Assembly (NCBI RefSeq): GCF_001507545.1
Contig: NZ_LQBP01000003.1
Coordinates: forward strand, 62,001-126,000
Direction: 5' to 3'
DNA from: Ruegeria profundi
GTDB taxonomy: Bacteria; Pseudomonadota; Alphaproteobacteria; Rhodobacterales; Rhodobacteraceae
Length of the DNA stretch: 64,000 nt
The notes beneath the pieces are model-generated. The model had not been told where the DNA came from, searched no databases, and worked only from the letters and a program-made list of their open reading frames with translations. The translations under genes were made by a program, and so were the position numbers. Below are positions 1 to 8,489 of the stretch, piece after piece. The stretch's first letter is position 1, and every line of letters begins with the position of its first letter.

Positions 1-2
1 CC

Positions 3-383
3 TGGACGCGCGATCCGCAAGGGTATTATCTCGGCGGCAATGAAATGGCGATAACACCAAGATCAATGTTGAAAATCGCGGTTTTGCTTCGGGATCGCGG
101 TGTGTATGCCAACAAACAGGTCATTCCCGAAAACTGGATCGCGGCCTCGATGAAACCTTATGGCAGATCAGCATTTTCTGGTTTGGGTTACGGGTATGGT
201 TGGTTTCTTTTGCCTTCAGGTTATGCTTTGGCCCGAGGGTACGGAGGGCAGATCATAGCTGCCCACCCGGATCGCAAGCTTGCCGTGGCGATCACATCCG
301 ATCCGACGCGCCCGGCGCGGTCAGGCGGGTACTTTGGCGATCTGATCCGGTTGCTGGATGGTCCGATCCTGAACATGGCATGA
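3..383 (+). CDS. Serine hydrolase (beta-lactamase family), C-terminal part
   Basis: The frame is open from the left edge, so only the last ~126 residues are present; the start and the catalytic SxxK region lie outside the window. What remains has the C-terminal pattern of class C beta-lactamase/penicillin-binding-like hydrolases: a segment GGNEMAITPRSMLKIAVLL, then an ENWI segment, then GLGYGYGWF and a Gly-rich GYGGQ strand followed by a strand of the type LAVAITSD. The family includes esterases, peptidases and lactamases, so the substrate cannot be told from this part. An ATG at 45 lies inside the domain and is not the real start. It has no link to the photosynthesis genes. Confidence 0.7.
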   Translation, partial: WTRDPQGYYLGGNEMAITPRSMLKIAVLLRDRGVYANKQVIPENWIAASMKPYGRSAFSGLGYGYGWFLLPSGYALARGYGGQIIAAHPDRKLAVAITSDPTRPARSGGYFGDLIRLLDGPILNMA

Positions 384-413
384 TGGACTGTGGGCGCGCG
401 CTGTGCCAACGGT

Positions 414-908
414 TTAGGCTTGGTGGTGCACGATGATCTGAAATCCCTCATCATCGGTCGGGGCGACAAAGTGACTGCATAGCTCATCAAATTGCGCGTC
501 CGTCAGTTGAAAAGGATGCTCACCGGCGTCGTTGCGCTTCCGCAGCCTTGCTTTGCAGGTTTCGTCTGCAACGTCGAGATAGTGTAACTCACCGATCGCG
601 TTTGCGCTTTTGGCAAGACCCTGCATCCACGCGCGCGCTTTGAGTGTGTTTGCCGGATAGTCCAAAACCACAGATGTTCCTGCCCTGAGAAGCGAGATGA
701 TATGCGGCCCCATGATATCGCGCAGTTTTCCAGAGCACCGAACATAGTCCGAGATCGCCGACATCTGATCCGAAAACAAAGCAGCCAACCACGCGTCTTC
801 TGCGATGACAACAGTGCGGTCTGACCCGGCCAGCCGATGGGCAAGCGTTGATTTTCCGGACGCAGGTTTACCGCAAAAGAGAAAGAGCTTGGACGCGGCT
901 TCGGTCAT
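414..908 (-). CDS. P-loop nucleotide kinase-like ATPase (AAA_33 type)
   Basis: A 164-residue soluble protein. A Walker A motif GKPASGKST lies near the N-terminus (about residues 13-21), followed by IAEDAW and later VVLDYPANT, the layout of small kinase-like ATPases that phosphorylate small molecules or RNA ends. The C-terminal part has a basic stretch KARLRKRN like the lid of such kinases, and HPFQLTDAQFDEL. The open frame extends 28 codons upstream, but the P-loop then sits unusually far in; the ATG at 908 places it normally. The substrate is unknown. The gene stands alone, tail to tail with the hydrolase fragment. Confidence 0.65.
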   Translation of the reverse strand: MTEAASKLFLFCGKPASGKSTLAHRLAGSDRTVVIAEDAWLAALFSDQMSAISDYVRCSGKLRDIMGPHIISLLRAGTSVVLDYPANTLKARAWMQGLAKSANAIGELHYLDVADETCKARLRKRNDAGEHPFQLTDAQFDELCSHFVAPTDDEGFQIIVHHQA

Positions 909-1026
909 TTTACTACTCGGTTGAAAACTATGTCGGTCCTGAAAATTGCTAAACGCACAGCGGTGGTCAATACTCCAGCGTCTGGGTGTCAAGGTCTGAA
1001 CGGCCCAATCGATGCTGGGCGTCAGA

Positions 1027-1446
1027 TCAGTTCAGAAAGCCTGTGCCCGCTTTCGCTGCAACTTCAACGACGCGGCGATCGCCAGATCGAATGCAGTGTA
1101 TAGGAAGTCCGCCGTCAAGTTCGGGCATCGCCGAGGTCAACCAAAAGGCACGTTGCCATTGCGTCATTTCAGGGGGCAGTGCTTTCAGCACCTCTTGCAT
1201 TAAAGGAAGCGGGGTTCCATCCGCGTCAAACTGGAACGATGGATATGCGTCGGCACCATCGTAGGGTACAGAGAAGATTTTCCCGGTGCGCTTCCAGATG
1301 TCGCCTATGCGCGTGATCTGCCACGACCCTTTTTTCCACTGTGCGTGCACTGCGCCCCTGTCCAGCAATGGGAACTTTTCGGCAAATTCGGTCTTTTGGA
1401 TGTCTGCTACAGCACAAAACTGGTCGTTGAACTTGGCTAAGTACAT
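1027..1446 (-). CDS. Hypothetical protein with a ParS/MbcA-like C-terminal region
   Basis: A 139-residue protein I do not firmly recognise. The N-terminal ~85 residues are mixed, with several aromatics (QWKKGSWQITRIGDIWKRTG). The C-terminal part, WQRAFWLTSAMPELDGGLPIHCIRSGD, resembles the toxin-binding segment of Xre/MbcA/ParS-type antitoxins, where a helix is followed by a 'xxLxGxxPxxxLRxG' turn and a closing helix. No helix-turn-helix and no RES-type toxin gene is visible beside it, so an antitoxin role is only a resemblance. The start at 1446 has no strong ribosome-binding site. The 280 bases between here and htpX are AT-rich and contain no gene I can support. Confidence 0.5.
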   Translation of the reverse strand: MYLAKFNDQFCAVADIQKTEFAEKFPLLDRGAVHAQWKKGSWQITRIGDIWKRTGKIFSVPYDGADAYPSFQFDADGTPLPLMQEVLKALPPEMTQWQRAFWLTSAMPELDGGLPIHCIRSGDRRVVEVAAKAGTGFLN

Positions 1447-1728
1447 CTTCTACCCACAACACTTTTTACAAACACATAAAATAATACTGCCAGAAATATG
1501 CCTTCCGTAAAGTAAAGTATTTCACACGTCAGGTTATTTGATTGGCGGAAGATGAAGAATATGCTCTAAAGTACAGATTTAAAAAGTTTATTTTAACAGC
1601 GCGTGATCTTTTTAACCCCGAGCGTACTGGCTTCATCTGTTACTTTGTCGGCAATCAGGTCGATAATCATTGCAAGAACAGCGTATTGATCACACATCTA
1701 CAAGCGAGCCGGCGGAGGTTTGCGTTAC

Positions 1729-2634
1729 ATGGGTTACACGAAGACTGCGATATTGATGGCCGCAATGACGGCCTTGTTCATGGGGCTGGGATACCTGCTT
1801 GCCGGGTTTGGCGGCATGCTGTTTGCCTTGGTGATCGCGGCTGGCATGAATGCGTTCACTTGGTGGAACTCCGATAAAATGGTCCTTCGCATGCACAATG
1901 CGCGTCTTGTTCCTGCCGGTGATCCGATGGGATTATCGCAGATGGTCGAAGGTCTGGCAAAAAGCGCAGGAATGCCCACGCCTGCCGTCTACTTGATCGA
2001 TACCCCTCAGCCCAATGCATTTGCCACGGGGCGCAACCCCCATAACGCAGCCGTAGCGGTGACCGCGGGTTTGTTGCAGACCCTTTCGAGGGATGAGTTG
2101 GCGGGCGTCGTCGCGCATGAGTTGGCGCATATCAAAAACCATGACACCGCGATCATGACGGTGACTGCGACATTTGCGGGTGCGATCACAATGCTGGCAA
2201 ACTTCGCCTTGTTCTTTGGGGGCCGCAGAGACAGCGCGCTTGGGTTGGTAGGGACACTTGCGCTGATGATCCTGGCTCCGTTTGCTGCTGGATTGGTGCA
2301 GATGGCGATCAGCCGAACCAGAGAATATGCTGCCGACCGTATTGGAGCCGAGATTTGCGGCCAGCCCTTGGCGCTCGCGTCTGCGCTTGAGCGGATCCAG
2401 AGAGGTGCCGCGCGTATCGACAATGACACGGCCGAACGTAACCCCGCGACTGCGCATATGTTTATTATCAATCCCCTACACGTGCACACCCGAGACAAGC
2501 TGTTTTCAACGCACCCGTCGACGGCAAACCGCATTGCGGCGTTGAGAAAACTCGCGCAACAGTCCAGCCCATCCCACTCTGGGCGCGCGAATGCTGGGGG
2601 AGAGTCGCCGCAAGATCGTGGGCCTTGGGGCTAG
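1729..2634 (+). CDS. htpX: Membrane zinc metalloprotease HtpX (M48B)
   Basis: A 301-residue inner-membrane protease of the HtpX family, which degrades damaged or misfolded membrane proteins. Two hydrophobic segments occupy residues ~7-45; the zinc motif HELAH is at 130-134, with the third ligand probably Glu199 in REYAAD. Further hydrophobic segments at ~145-165 and ~172-195 lie between them, as in the family. The conserved NPL and THPST segments follow. A TTG at 1720 is in frame, but GGAGG at 1713-1717 favours the ATG at 1729. The Ser/Gly-rich tail after residue ~275 is non-conserved. It is monocistronic and unrelated to the photosynthesis genes. Confidence 0.92.
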   Translation: MGYTKTAILMAAMTALFMGLGYLLAGFGGMLFALVIAAGMNAFTWWNSDKMVLRMHNARLVPAGDPMGLSQMVEGLAKSAGMPTPAVYLIDTPQPNAFATGRNPHNAAVAVTAGLLQTLSRDELAGVVAHELAHIKNHDTAIMTVTATFAGAITMLANFALFFGGRRDSALGLVGTLALMILAPFAAGLVQMAISRTREYAADRIGAEICGQPLALASALERIQRGAARIDNDTAERNPATAHMFIINPLHVHTRDKLFSTHPSTANRIAALRKLAQQSSPSHSGRANAGGESPQDRGPWG

Positions 2635-2800
2635 GTGACACCGGTCAAAAGTCTTAACGCGTGCAAACCCGGTTGGCATAACGGTTTCTTTCGTGCGGGA
2701 TACGTCAATAAAACTCTACGCTAGGGCCGTACCGACAAATCAAGCAGGGTGCGTGGTAGAAACGATGGGCTACACGCGTCGGGTCCGGGCGATAAATGCC

Positions 2801-4192
2801 TTAGTCAGAGTGTTCCCTGAGAAAAGGCCCGATTTCCTGAAAGAACTCATCAAATCCCGGATGGCCGCGGATCATGCAGTGATTGGCGCCCGGTAGCTCA
2901 ACAAATGCTGCGGCCGGGATTTCACGGGCTGTTGCCCGCCCTTTACTTATAGGGGCGGCCAGATCGCCTTTTACATGGAGAACCAGTGTTGGAATTTGCA
3001 GGCTTTGCGCGTCCGGACGCGCATCCACATAGGCGTTCATTTCCATAATCCGCAAGGCTGTTTCCGGGCTTGCCGAGATACGTTGCATTTCATCAAAGCT
3101 TGCGCCTTCTTCCGGGGTGGCGTCAGGCATGTAGCAGGATGTAAAGAAGTGACGGTACAATGGGCTCGGTGATCCCCAGCCCGCCGACACCATGGCGCGC
3201 GATGCTTCATAAAACTGTTCGGCCTCTGCGTCCCCTCGCAGCATGCGCCCCCGGACGTAACCACCCAGCAAGACAAGAAATTTCACACGATCCGGGTATC
3301 TTGCTGCAAAGCGAATCGAGAAAGCAGCGCCTTGGCTGATGCCAAGCAGGCCAAAACGACCAAGCCCCGCAGCATCGGCCACGGCCACCATGTCATCAAT
3401 CATTCTGTCTTCTGAAATGTCATCAACATCCCAGTCTGAAAGCCCGTTGCCGCGTTGATCAAACCGAACCAATTGGCACTTTTGCGACGTTTCTGAAAGA
3501 AAGTCCCCCCAGACCGGGCTGGTCCACTCATACTCGATATGATTGAGCCAGTTTGGGGCTTTCAGTACAGGCGTGCCTTCTCCGGTGGATGCCCATGCAA
3601 GATTTGTGCCATCTGCCGATTTGCAGAACCTGACGCGTTGTTGCAGCGAAATATCAGGAGCCGTTCGCACCGGACCGGACTGGGGAGACCAATGCCAAGC
3701 TCGAATGGGGCGGCTGATGTTCTTGACACGTTGCCCGCCCATGTCGCGGAAAGGGGCGTCGACCCGATCCTGTACCGCCTGATGAACGATGTCCGAGACA
3801 CATACCCCACCGGGTTCTGCCAAACCTTCCAGCCGCGCGGCGACGTTCACTCCGTCTCCGAAAATGTCGCCTTCGTCGAAGATGACGTCGCCAAGATTAA
3901 TACCGACCCGAAAACGAATTCTCTGATCGGCTTCCAGTTCGGTTTCCCTCAGGCTCATCGCCTGCTGGATTTTTACAGCGCATTGTACCGCATCCTGAAC
4001 CGACTCGAACGTGGCCAGCATGCCGTCTCCGGTCGTTTTGATGATGCTTCCCCGACGGCGGTTTATTTCCGGGTCGATTAGCTCGCGCCGATATTTCTTT
4101 TGGCGCGATAGCACCCCTATCTCGTCCAGTTCCATCAGGCGGGCGTATCCGACCATATCGGCGGCCAGAACAGCCGAGAGGCGTTGTTCCAT
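2801..4192 (-). CDS. Class III adenylate/guanylate cyclase fused to an alpha/beta hydrolase
   Basis: A 463-residue two-domain protein. Residues 1 to ~165 are a class III nucleotide cyclase domain with both metal-binding aspartates in place (Asp12 in AADMVGY, Asp56 in TTGDGML) and the GDVIFDEGDIFGDGVNVAARL core. From about residue 195 it becomes an alpha/beta hydrolase: oxyanion-side FDQRGNGLSD, nucleophile elbow GISQG, an acid in HVKGD and a histidine in GANHC. This fusion is known in rhizobia and other alphaproteobacteria. The protein would make cAMP or cGMP while the second domain hydrolyses or merely senses a ligand; the ligand is unknown. The ATG at 4192 follows a purine-rich GAGGGGG. No transmembrane segment is seen. 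Confidence 0.85.
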   Translation of the reverse strand: MEQRLSAVLAADMVGYARLMELDEIGVLSRQKKYRRELIDPEINRRRGSIIKTTGDGMLATFESVQDAVQCAVKIQQAMSLRETELEADQRIRFRVGINLGDVIFDEGDIFGDGVNVAARLEGLAEPGGVCVSDIVHQAVQDRVDAPFRDMGGQRVKNISRPIRAWHWSPQSGPVRTAPDISLQQRVRFCKSADGTNLAWASTGEGTPVLKAPNWLNHIEYEWTSPVWGDFLSETSQKCQLVRFDQRGNGLSDWDVDDISEDRMIDDMVAVADAAGLGRFGLLGISQGAAFSIRFAARYPDRVKFLVLLGGYVRGRMLRGDAEAEQFYEASRAMVSAGWGSPSPLYRHFFTSCYMPDATPEEGASFDEMQRISASPETALRIMEMNAYVDARPDAQSLQIPTLVLHVKGDLAAPISKGRATAREIPAAAFVELPGANHCMIRGHPGFDEFFQEIGPFLREHSD

Positions 4193-4367
4193 GGCAATCC
4201 CCCTCTGCGTCAGTCATCGGTTGGCCGTCGGTTCGTATCCGTCCGCGGCACGTGCGCAGTCTTGCGGTTAGTATAGCTGGAAATTGAGAGGCAGTAGGAA
4301 TGATATCAACAGATGAGTATTCCGAACGCCCTTTGAGGCTCGGGCATCGGATTGGTTGCCTTTAAAA

Positions 4368-4733
4368 TCACTCGAATTGGATGATGACGGCCTCGAAGTC
4401 TTCGTCGCTCGTGACCTTGGTATGGTGGCCTTTCCCGAATTTGTCTTCCATTTGCCAAACGTCGCCAGGGCCAATGTCTCGGTAGTTTCCGTCGCTCGCG
4501 GTTACGCGGATTGTGCCCGCCAGGCACACCAAGCGTTGCGCCACTGGTGTTGGGTGGATGGGTTCGTTCCATCCTGACCGAAGTCTCAGAAACATGGTTT
4601 GTCTAACGTACTCCGGCTTGGAAATCTCGATCGCCTGAGCAGGTGGCGCAAAACTGCGTTCTTCAACTTCGACGTTGATATCGTCCCAGTGGCTTTCGCC
4701 GTCAGGGTCAGCGTAGAGTTTGAGGTACTGCAC
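4368..4733 (-). CDS. Cupin-domain protein
   Basis: A small 121-residue protein made almost wholly of one cupin barrel. The segment EPIHPTPVAQRLVCLAGTIRVTASDG followed by GPGDVWQMED and GKGHHT has the spacing of cupin motifs 1 and 2, though the first metal-binding histidine pair is partly replaced. The frame is open to 4856, but the upstream part is low-complexity and basic. A GTG at 4733 (alternatively TTG at 4739) lies behind AAAGGA at suitable spacing, so I take the GTG. The function is unknown; such single cupins are often isomerases, dioxygenases or sugar-binding regulators. Confidence 0.65.
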   Translation of the reverse strand: MQYLKLYADPDGESHWDDINVEVEERSFAPPAQAIEISKPEYVRQTMFLRLRSGWNEPIHPTPVAQRLVCLAGTIRVTASDGNYRDIGPGDVWQMEDKFGKGHHTKVTSDEDFEAVIIQFE

Positions 4734-4798
4734 GGTCAATTTCCTTTCTGGCGGACAGCTTGTTCGAAACTTGGCTTGATACCGGAATGGTCGCGATC

Positions 4799-6331
4799 TT
4801 ACAGCTGAGAACCGATTGGAAGAATGCTTAGAAAGCCGGCGACTATGTGATCCCAAGCGGACCCCGTTGGCTCAGAGTCATATTCAAGGATTGAGCCGTC
4901 TTCGCCCTGTGTCCGCCACTTAAGCTGACCTGCGTTCTCAAGTGTCACTTCATAAGTGTAAGCGGGTAGTGCTTCGTCCAAAGCACCGAGTGTCTGAACC
5001 GTCAATGTGGGTGAGTCGATCAGTATGCCCATTTCAGTATTTATGTTGACTGAACGCGGGTCCCAATTGAACGACCCGACAAACAGATAGCGGTCATCGA
5101 CGGCAAAGGCCTTGGAATGAAGACCAGAGCGGGACTGACCCCAATTGATGCCCCGGCGTTGAACCTGGTACGCATCAGGCCGTAATTCATACAGCTCAAC
5201 CCCGCCCCGCAACAGCGCCCGGCGTTTCTTGGCGTAGTGTGCATAGACCGGCGCGACGTCGTTCGATGCCAACGAGTTTGTGACAACCTTGACGTCGACG
5301 CCGCGATTTTCCAGTTCGGTCATCCATTTCACACCCTTGTTGCGCGGCACGAAATAGGCTGACACGATGTGCACTTCGTTTTCGGCGTTTTCGAAATATG
5401 GAAGGAGCTGTGAGGCCAGAATAGGGTCTGACCCCTCAACTCCGGCGGCTTTGGACGGCGGATCCGCGTACAATTTTGCTGGCACCCAGTCCAATGACAA
5501 AGCGCCGTGTGCGAAATTTTCTTCGGCCGACCGTCTGAGGGCCGCGCCGTATTCGGTTTTTTTCGCATCTTCCACAAGCTCGTTCAGCCGATCACGCGCA
5601 TCGCTCAGGGTGAACTCTTTGGGGTCTTCAATCACGGCACGGGCAGGAACGGCAAATTCACTGTTCCAGTAGGCGTCAAAGCTTGTTGAGACATCCGTCA
5701 CCACCGGCCCTGCGGCGAGTACGTCAAGATCGGCATAGTTCATTTCTTCCCTGGCCAGGAAATACTCGGCCCCGATGTTCCGCCCGCCGACAATCGTAAA
5801 TGTATTGTCGGCAGTCATCGATTTATTGTGCATTCTGCGATTGATGCGTTTGAAATCCGTCAGACCTGCGATGACAAGACTTTGATCACGCCAGAATGGG
5901 TTGAATAGTCGGATTTCGATGTTTTCGTGATGATCCAGCGCGGCTGTCATCGCGTCATAGCTGGACGTGTCCATGTCATCCACAAGCAACCGCACGCGCA
6001 CGCCGCGATCCGCAGCCTGTAAAAGACTGGCTGCAAAAAGATGGCCCGTCGGGTCGTTGTGCAAAAGGTAGTATTGCGCGTCAATCGTCTGCTCTGCCGC
6101 AGCGGCTAACAACAGCCGCGAGACAAGCGCCTGCTCTCCGTCATTTATCAGTCGGACGCCCGAGCGCCCGTCTTTCGGATCACCCAACCGTCTGGCTGCC
6201 CGCGCAAGAGTAGTGTTCGAACTTGCAGGAACCGACGCCGTCACTGTCTTTTCATATGTGCGCGTTTTCGGGGCACAAGCGACAAGAACCAGCGTGCAAC
6301 ACAAACAAACCACGTTCGTCCATGGTTTCAT
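4799..6331 (-). CDS. Phospholipase D-family lipoprotein (cardiolipin synthase-like)
   Basis: A 510-residue protein with a lipoprotein signal sequence (lipobox LVAC, Cys19), so it is probably anchored in the envelope facing the periplasm. It has two HKD motifs, HNKSMTADNTFTIVGGRN beginning at His168 and HSKAFAVDDRYLFVGSFN near residue 400, the pair that forms the phospholipase-D active site. The general layout matches the YmdC/ClsC type of PLD-like proteins, which handle phospholipid head groups; the exact reaction is inferred. The ATG at 6331 has GGAGG upstream, better than the earlier in-frame start at 6385. The gene is followed convergently by nothing obvious and appears monocistronic. Confidence 0.85.
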   Translation of the reverse strand: MKPWTNVVCLCCTLVLVACAPKTRTYEKTVTASVPASSNTTLARAARRLGDPKDGRSGVRLINDGEQALVSRLLLAAAAEQTIDAQYYLLHNDPTGHLFAASLLQAADRGVRVRLLVDDMDTSSYDAMTAALDHHENIEIRLFNPFWRDQSLVIAGLTDFKRINRRMHNKSMTADNTFTIVGGRNIGAEYFLAREEMNYADLDVLAAGPVVTDVSTSFDAYWNSEFAVPARAVIEDPKEFTLSDARDRLNELVEDAKKTEYGAALRRSAEENFAHGALSLDWVPAKLYADPPSKAAGVEGSDPILASQLLPYFENAENEVHIVSAYFVPRNKGVKWMTELENRGVDVKVVTNSLASNDVAPVYAHYAKKRRALLRGGVELYELRPDAYQVQRRGINWGQSRSGLHSKAFAVDDRYLFVGSFNWDPRSVNINTEMGILIDSPTLTVQTLGALDEALPAYTYEVTLENAGQLKWRTQGEDGSILEYDSEPTGSAWDHIVAGFLSILPIGSQL

Positions 6332-6621
6332 CGATATCCTCCAACTGCCATTTCCAGATGACAACGTCTGGGGGCAATATTGCAAGTTTGTTCTCTCCCC
6401 TTGGCGGTTCTTTCCTAAGATGGTGTGATGTCGGTTCAGTTTACCGGGTAGCGCCTTGGCCTGTTCGTCGCGACTGGACCCGAAGAAAACAACCCGGTGC
6501 CGCTCTTTTTGAGTATTCGGCAGACCTAGATTTTTACGTTTCGCACTATTCAGGCAAGTTCCGTGTTGACGCTTGGGAAACCCGGACCACCTTTTAGCGT
6601 TGATCGGTGGGAGCGTCTGGA

Positions 6622-7389
6622 ATGTTCACAAGGGTCCTTTTTGTTTCGATCTTCGCGCTGTCCGGTCCGGTCACGGCATTGGAACTTCGCGAAACTGGCC
6701 GGTATCAACTAAACCACCCGGCCAGCCTGGATTATGATCCAACCTTTTGCGGATTGTGGATTGCGAACGAGGGCCCCGAGGCCGTTCTTGTAACACTTCA
6801 AGGCGAAGAGCTGCGGCGTATCTCAAGCGATCTTTTCAGGATCAAGGCAATAGCCATTGAAGGGGATCACCTGTTGCTTGGCGACGGCTTCGGCGGTCTT
6901 CAGCGCGTGACGAAAGATGGAACACCTCTAGGAGCGCCCTTTGAGCTTGAGGGTGGTTATGCTGACACCGAAGGCATTGCGATTAATGCCAAAGGCCAGA
7001 TTGTCACTGTCGAGGATGACCCCGAGCGGCTGTCTTGGTTCGATACAGATGGAAAACTGGCGGCGCGACTGAATACGATGGAGCTTTCTCCGCCACTGAC
7101 CGAGGCGCAGGGCATCGCGATCGATCCCCGCACCGGACATATGCTGATTGTCGATGACTGGGAAGGATCGAACAGCCTTTATGAATTCACGGCAGAGGGT
7201 CAGCTTCTTGCGCAGGCAAGCCTGCTGGAATTCGGTACCGACCCCGAAGGTATTGCAATTCGTCCCGGCTCGAACCAGTTGTTTGTCGCCTTTGACGGCG
7301 GTGCGAAGATTGTGACGTTTGACTATACGCCCACATTGCCGGACGGCGCGCCGCCGCTTTCACCGGGTGCAGACTGCATGATGTTTTAG
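6622..7389 (+). CDS. Exported SdiA-regulated/NHL-like beta-propeller protein
   Basis: A 255-residue protein with a short signal peptide (MFTRVLFVSIFALSGPVTA) and then a repeated pattern of four-strand blades: SLDYDPTFCGLWIANE, IKAIAIEGDHLLLGDG, TEGIAINAKGQIVTVEDD, AQGIAIDPRTGHMLIVDD and PEGIAIRPGSNQLFVAFD. The recurring (E/Q)GIAI...L(F/V)V(A/D)D units mark it as a six-bladed propeller of the SdiA-regulated/NHL type, usually periplasmic. The function is unknown; phytase-like or lactonase-like activities exist in neighbouring families. The ATG at 6622 lies 8 bases after GGGAG, so I prefer it over the GTG at 6607. Confidence 0.7.
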   Translation: MFTRVLFVSIFALSGPVTALELRETGRYQLNHPASLDYDPTFCGLWIANEGPEAVLVTLQGEELRRISSDLFRIKAIAIEGDHLLLGDGFGGLQRVTKDGTPLGAPFELEGGYADTEGIAINAKGQIVTVEDDPERLSWFDTDGKLAARLNTMELSPPLTEAQGIAIDPRTGHMLIVDDWEGSNSLYEFTAEGQLLAQASLLEFGTDPEGIAIRPGSNQLFVAFDGGAKIVTFDYTPTLPDGAPPLSPGADCMMF

Positions 7390-7628
7390 AATGAACGCCC
7401 GACGGTCGATGTCGCATTGGTGAGCGGTTTTAAGTCCAAGGTCAGTGCGAATTGCAGACGTAGATCGCTGCATGAGCATCGCCTTAGGTACTGTGCCCGC
7501 AACAAATACCTGACGTAAAAGCAAAGGGCAGGGAGCTTAAATAATGGCCCGTTGCGACCAGCCACCCGAGTGCCGTAACAATCGCGACCTCCTTGGCAGC
7601 AAAGGCCTTAGTTTTGACAGGCTCGATT

Positions 7629-8486
7629 TCACCCCATTGACCGAACACGTGACACAAAAAGGTCGGGTGCTTCTTCGTGGGCCAGGTGCCCTAGGTCGGC
7701 AAGTTTGGTCAGGTTCGAATTCGGCATGGTCTTTTGCAAGTTGGCCGTCGTTTCCGGCGGAACCGCCCGATCGTTCAAGCCTACAATAATTTCAATGGGT
7801 GTCTGCGATCTCGACATGCAGTGTTTGAAGTCTCTCAACGACCATTGCGCCATCATGAACAATGCTCCCTGAACATGGCGGCGGTTCTTCAACAAACGCG
7901 CATAAAGCGCCAGTTGCTCGGCGGGGATTGTTGATCCGGTCGATGCAATAAGGCGCTGGGCGCGCGCAAGCGCGTCAGGTCCACGGGTAAACAGCCACGG
8001 CGTCAGCGGGTTCACCGCCAAAGATTTTGCTATAATCGGAAAGAGAATACCCGCCAGCCCATCAAAATCGCTGAATGCCGGGTTTATCGCCAGAATTGAC
8101 GGCTTGCCATGTGTTGTCAGGTGTTGTTCACAAAGCTGCAAAGCGATTGCCGCCCCGGCAGAATGCGCAGCGATCTTGGTCGGCTGCCAGTTTTCCTGCG
8201 TACACAAGGCGGCAATATCTTCGGCCATTGTCTCAAGGCCGCTGCGATTGTTGGCGCCCATGACGGTAAAACCATGGCCCGGCAAATCGATCGCAACCAC
8301 GTGGTGATCCTCGGCAAGGTCGGTCATCATCGCGTTCCAGCTATGCGTCGATGCGCCCGCGCCGTGTAAGAACAGCAGCGTTGGTCCTTCGCCGTGTTCC
8401 TGCACGTGCCAGCGATGCGGGGCGCAGACCACACGCTTTGACCATGCGTGATGGGGCCAGGTTGGAAGGTCGCGCTGCCAGTCCAT
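7629..8486 (-). CDS. bchO: BchO, alpha/beta hydrolase linked to Mg-chelatase
   Basis: A 285-residue alpha/beta-fold hydrolase with the BchO signature: N-terminal W-rich DWQRDLPTWPHH, oxyanion segment LLFLHGAGASTHSW, nucleophile region AAHSAGAA, then EIIVGLNDRAVPP and the histidine in LADLGHLAHEE. In purple bacteria BchO is always encoded beside bchI and bchD and is thought to assist Mg insertion into protoporphyrin, but its substrate is not established. Here it is the last gene of crtA-bchI-bchD-bchO, 3 bases after bchD, so it is surely cotranscribed. The 240 bases after it up to the propeller gene contain nothing clear, and no obvious terminator. Confidence 0.92.
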   Translation of the reverse strand: MDWQRDLPTWPHHAWSKRVVCAPHRWHVQEHGEGPTLLFLHGAGASTHSWNAMMTDLAEDHHVVAIDLPGHGFTVMGANNRSGLETMAEDIAALCTQENWQPTKIAAHSAGAAIALQLCEQHLTTHGKPSILAINPAFSDFDGLAGILFPIIAKSLAVNPLTPWLFTRGPDALARAQRLIASTGSTIPAEQLALYARLLKNRRHVQGALFMMAQWSLRDFKHCMSRSQTPIEIIVGLNDRAVPPETTANLQKTMPNSNLTKLADLGHLAHEEAPDLFVSRVRSMG

Positions 8487-8489
8487 CGC

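Noticed and set aside
1542..1877. A 111-codon plus-strand frame running into htpX.
   Set aside because: It changes into shadow over htpX and has no recognisable domain.
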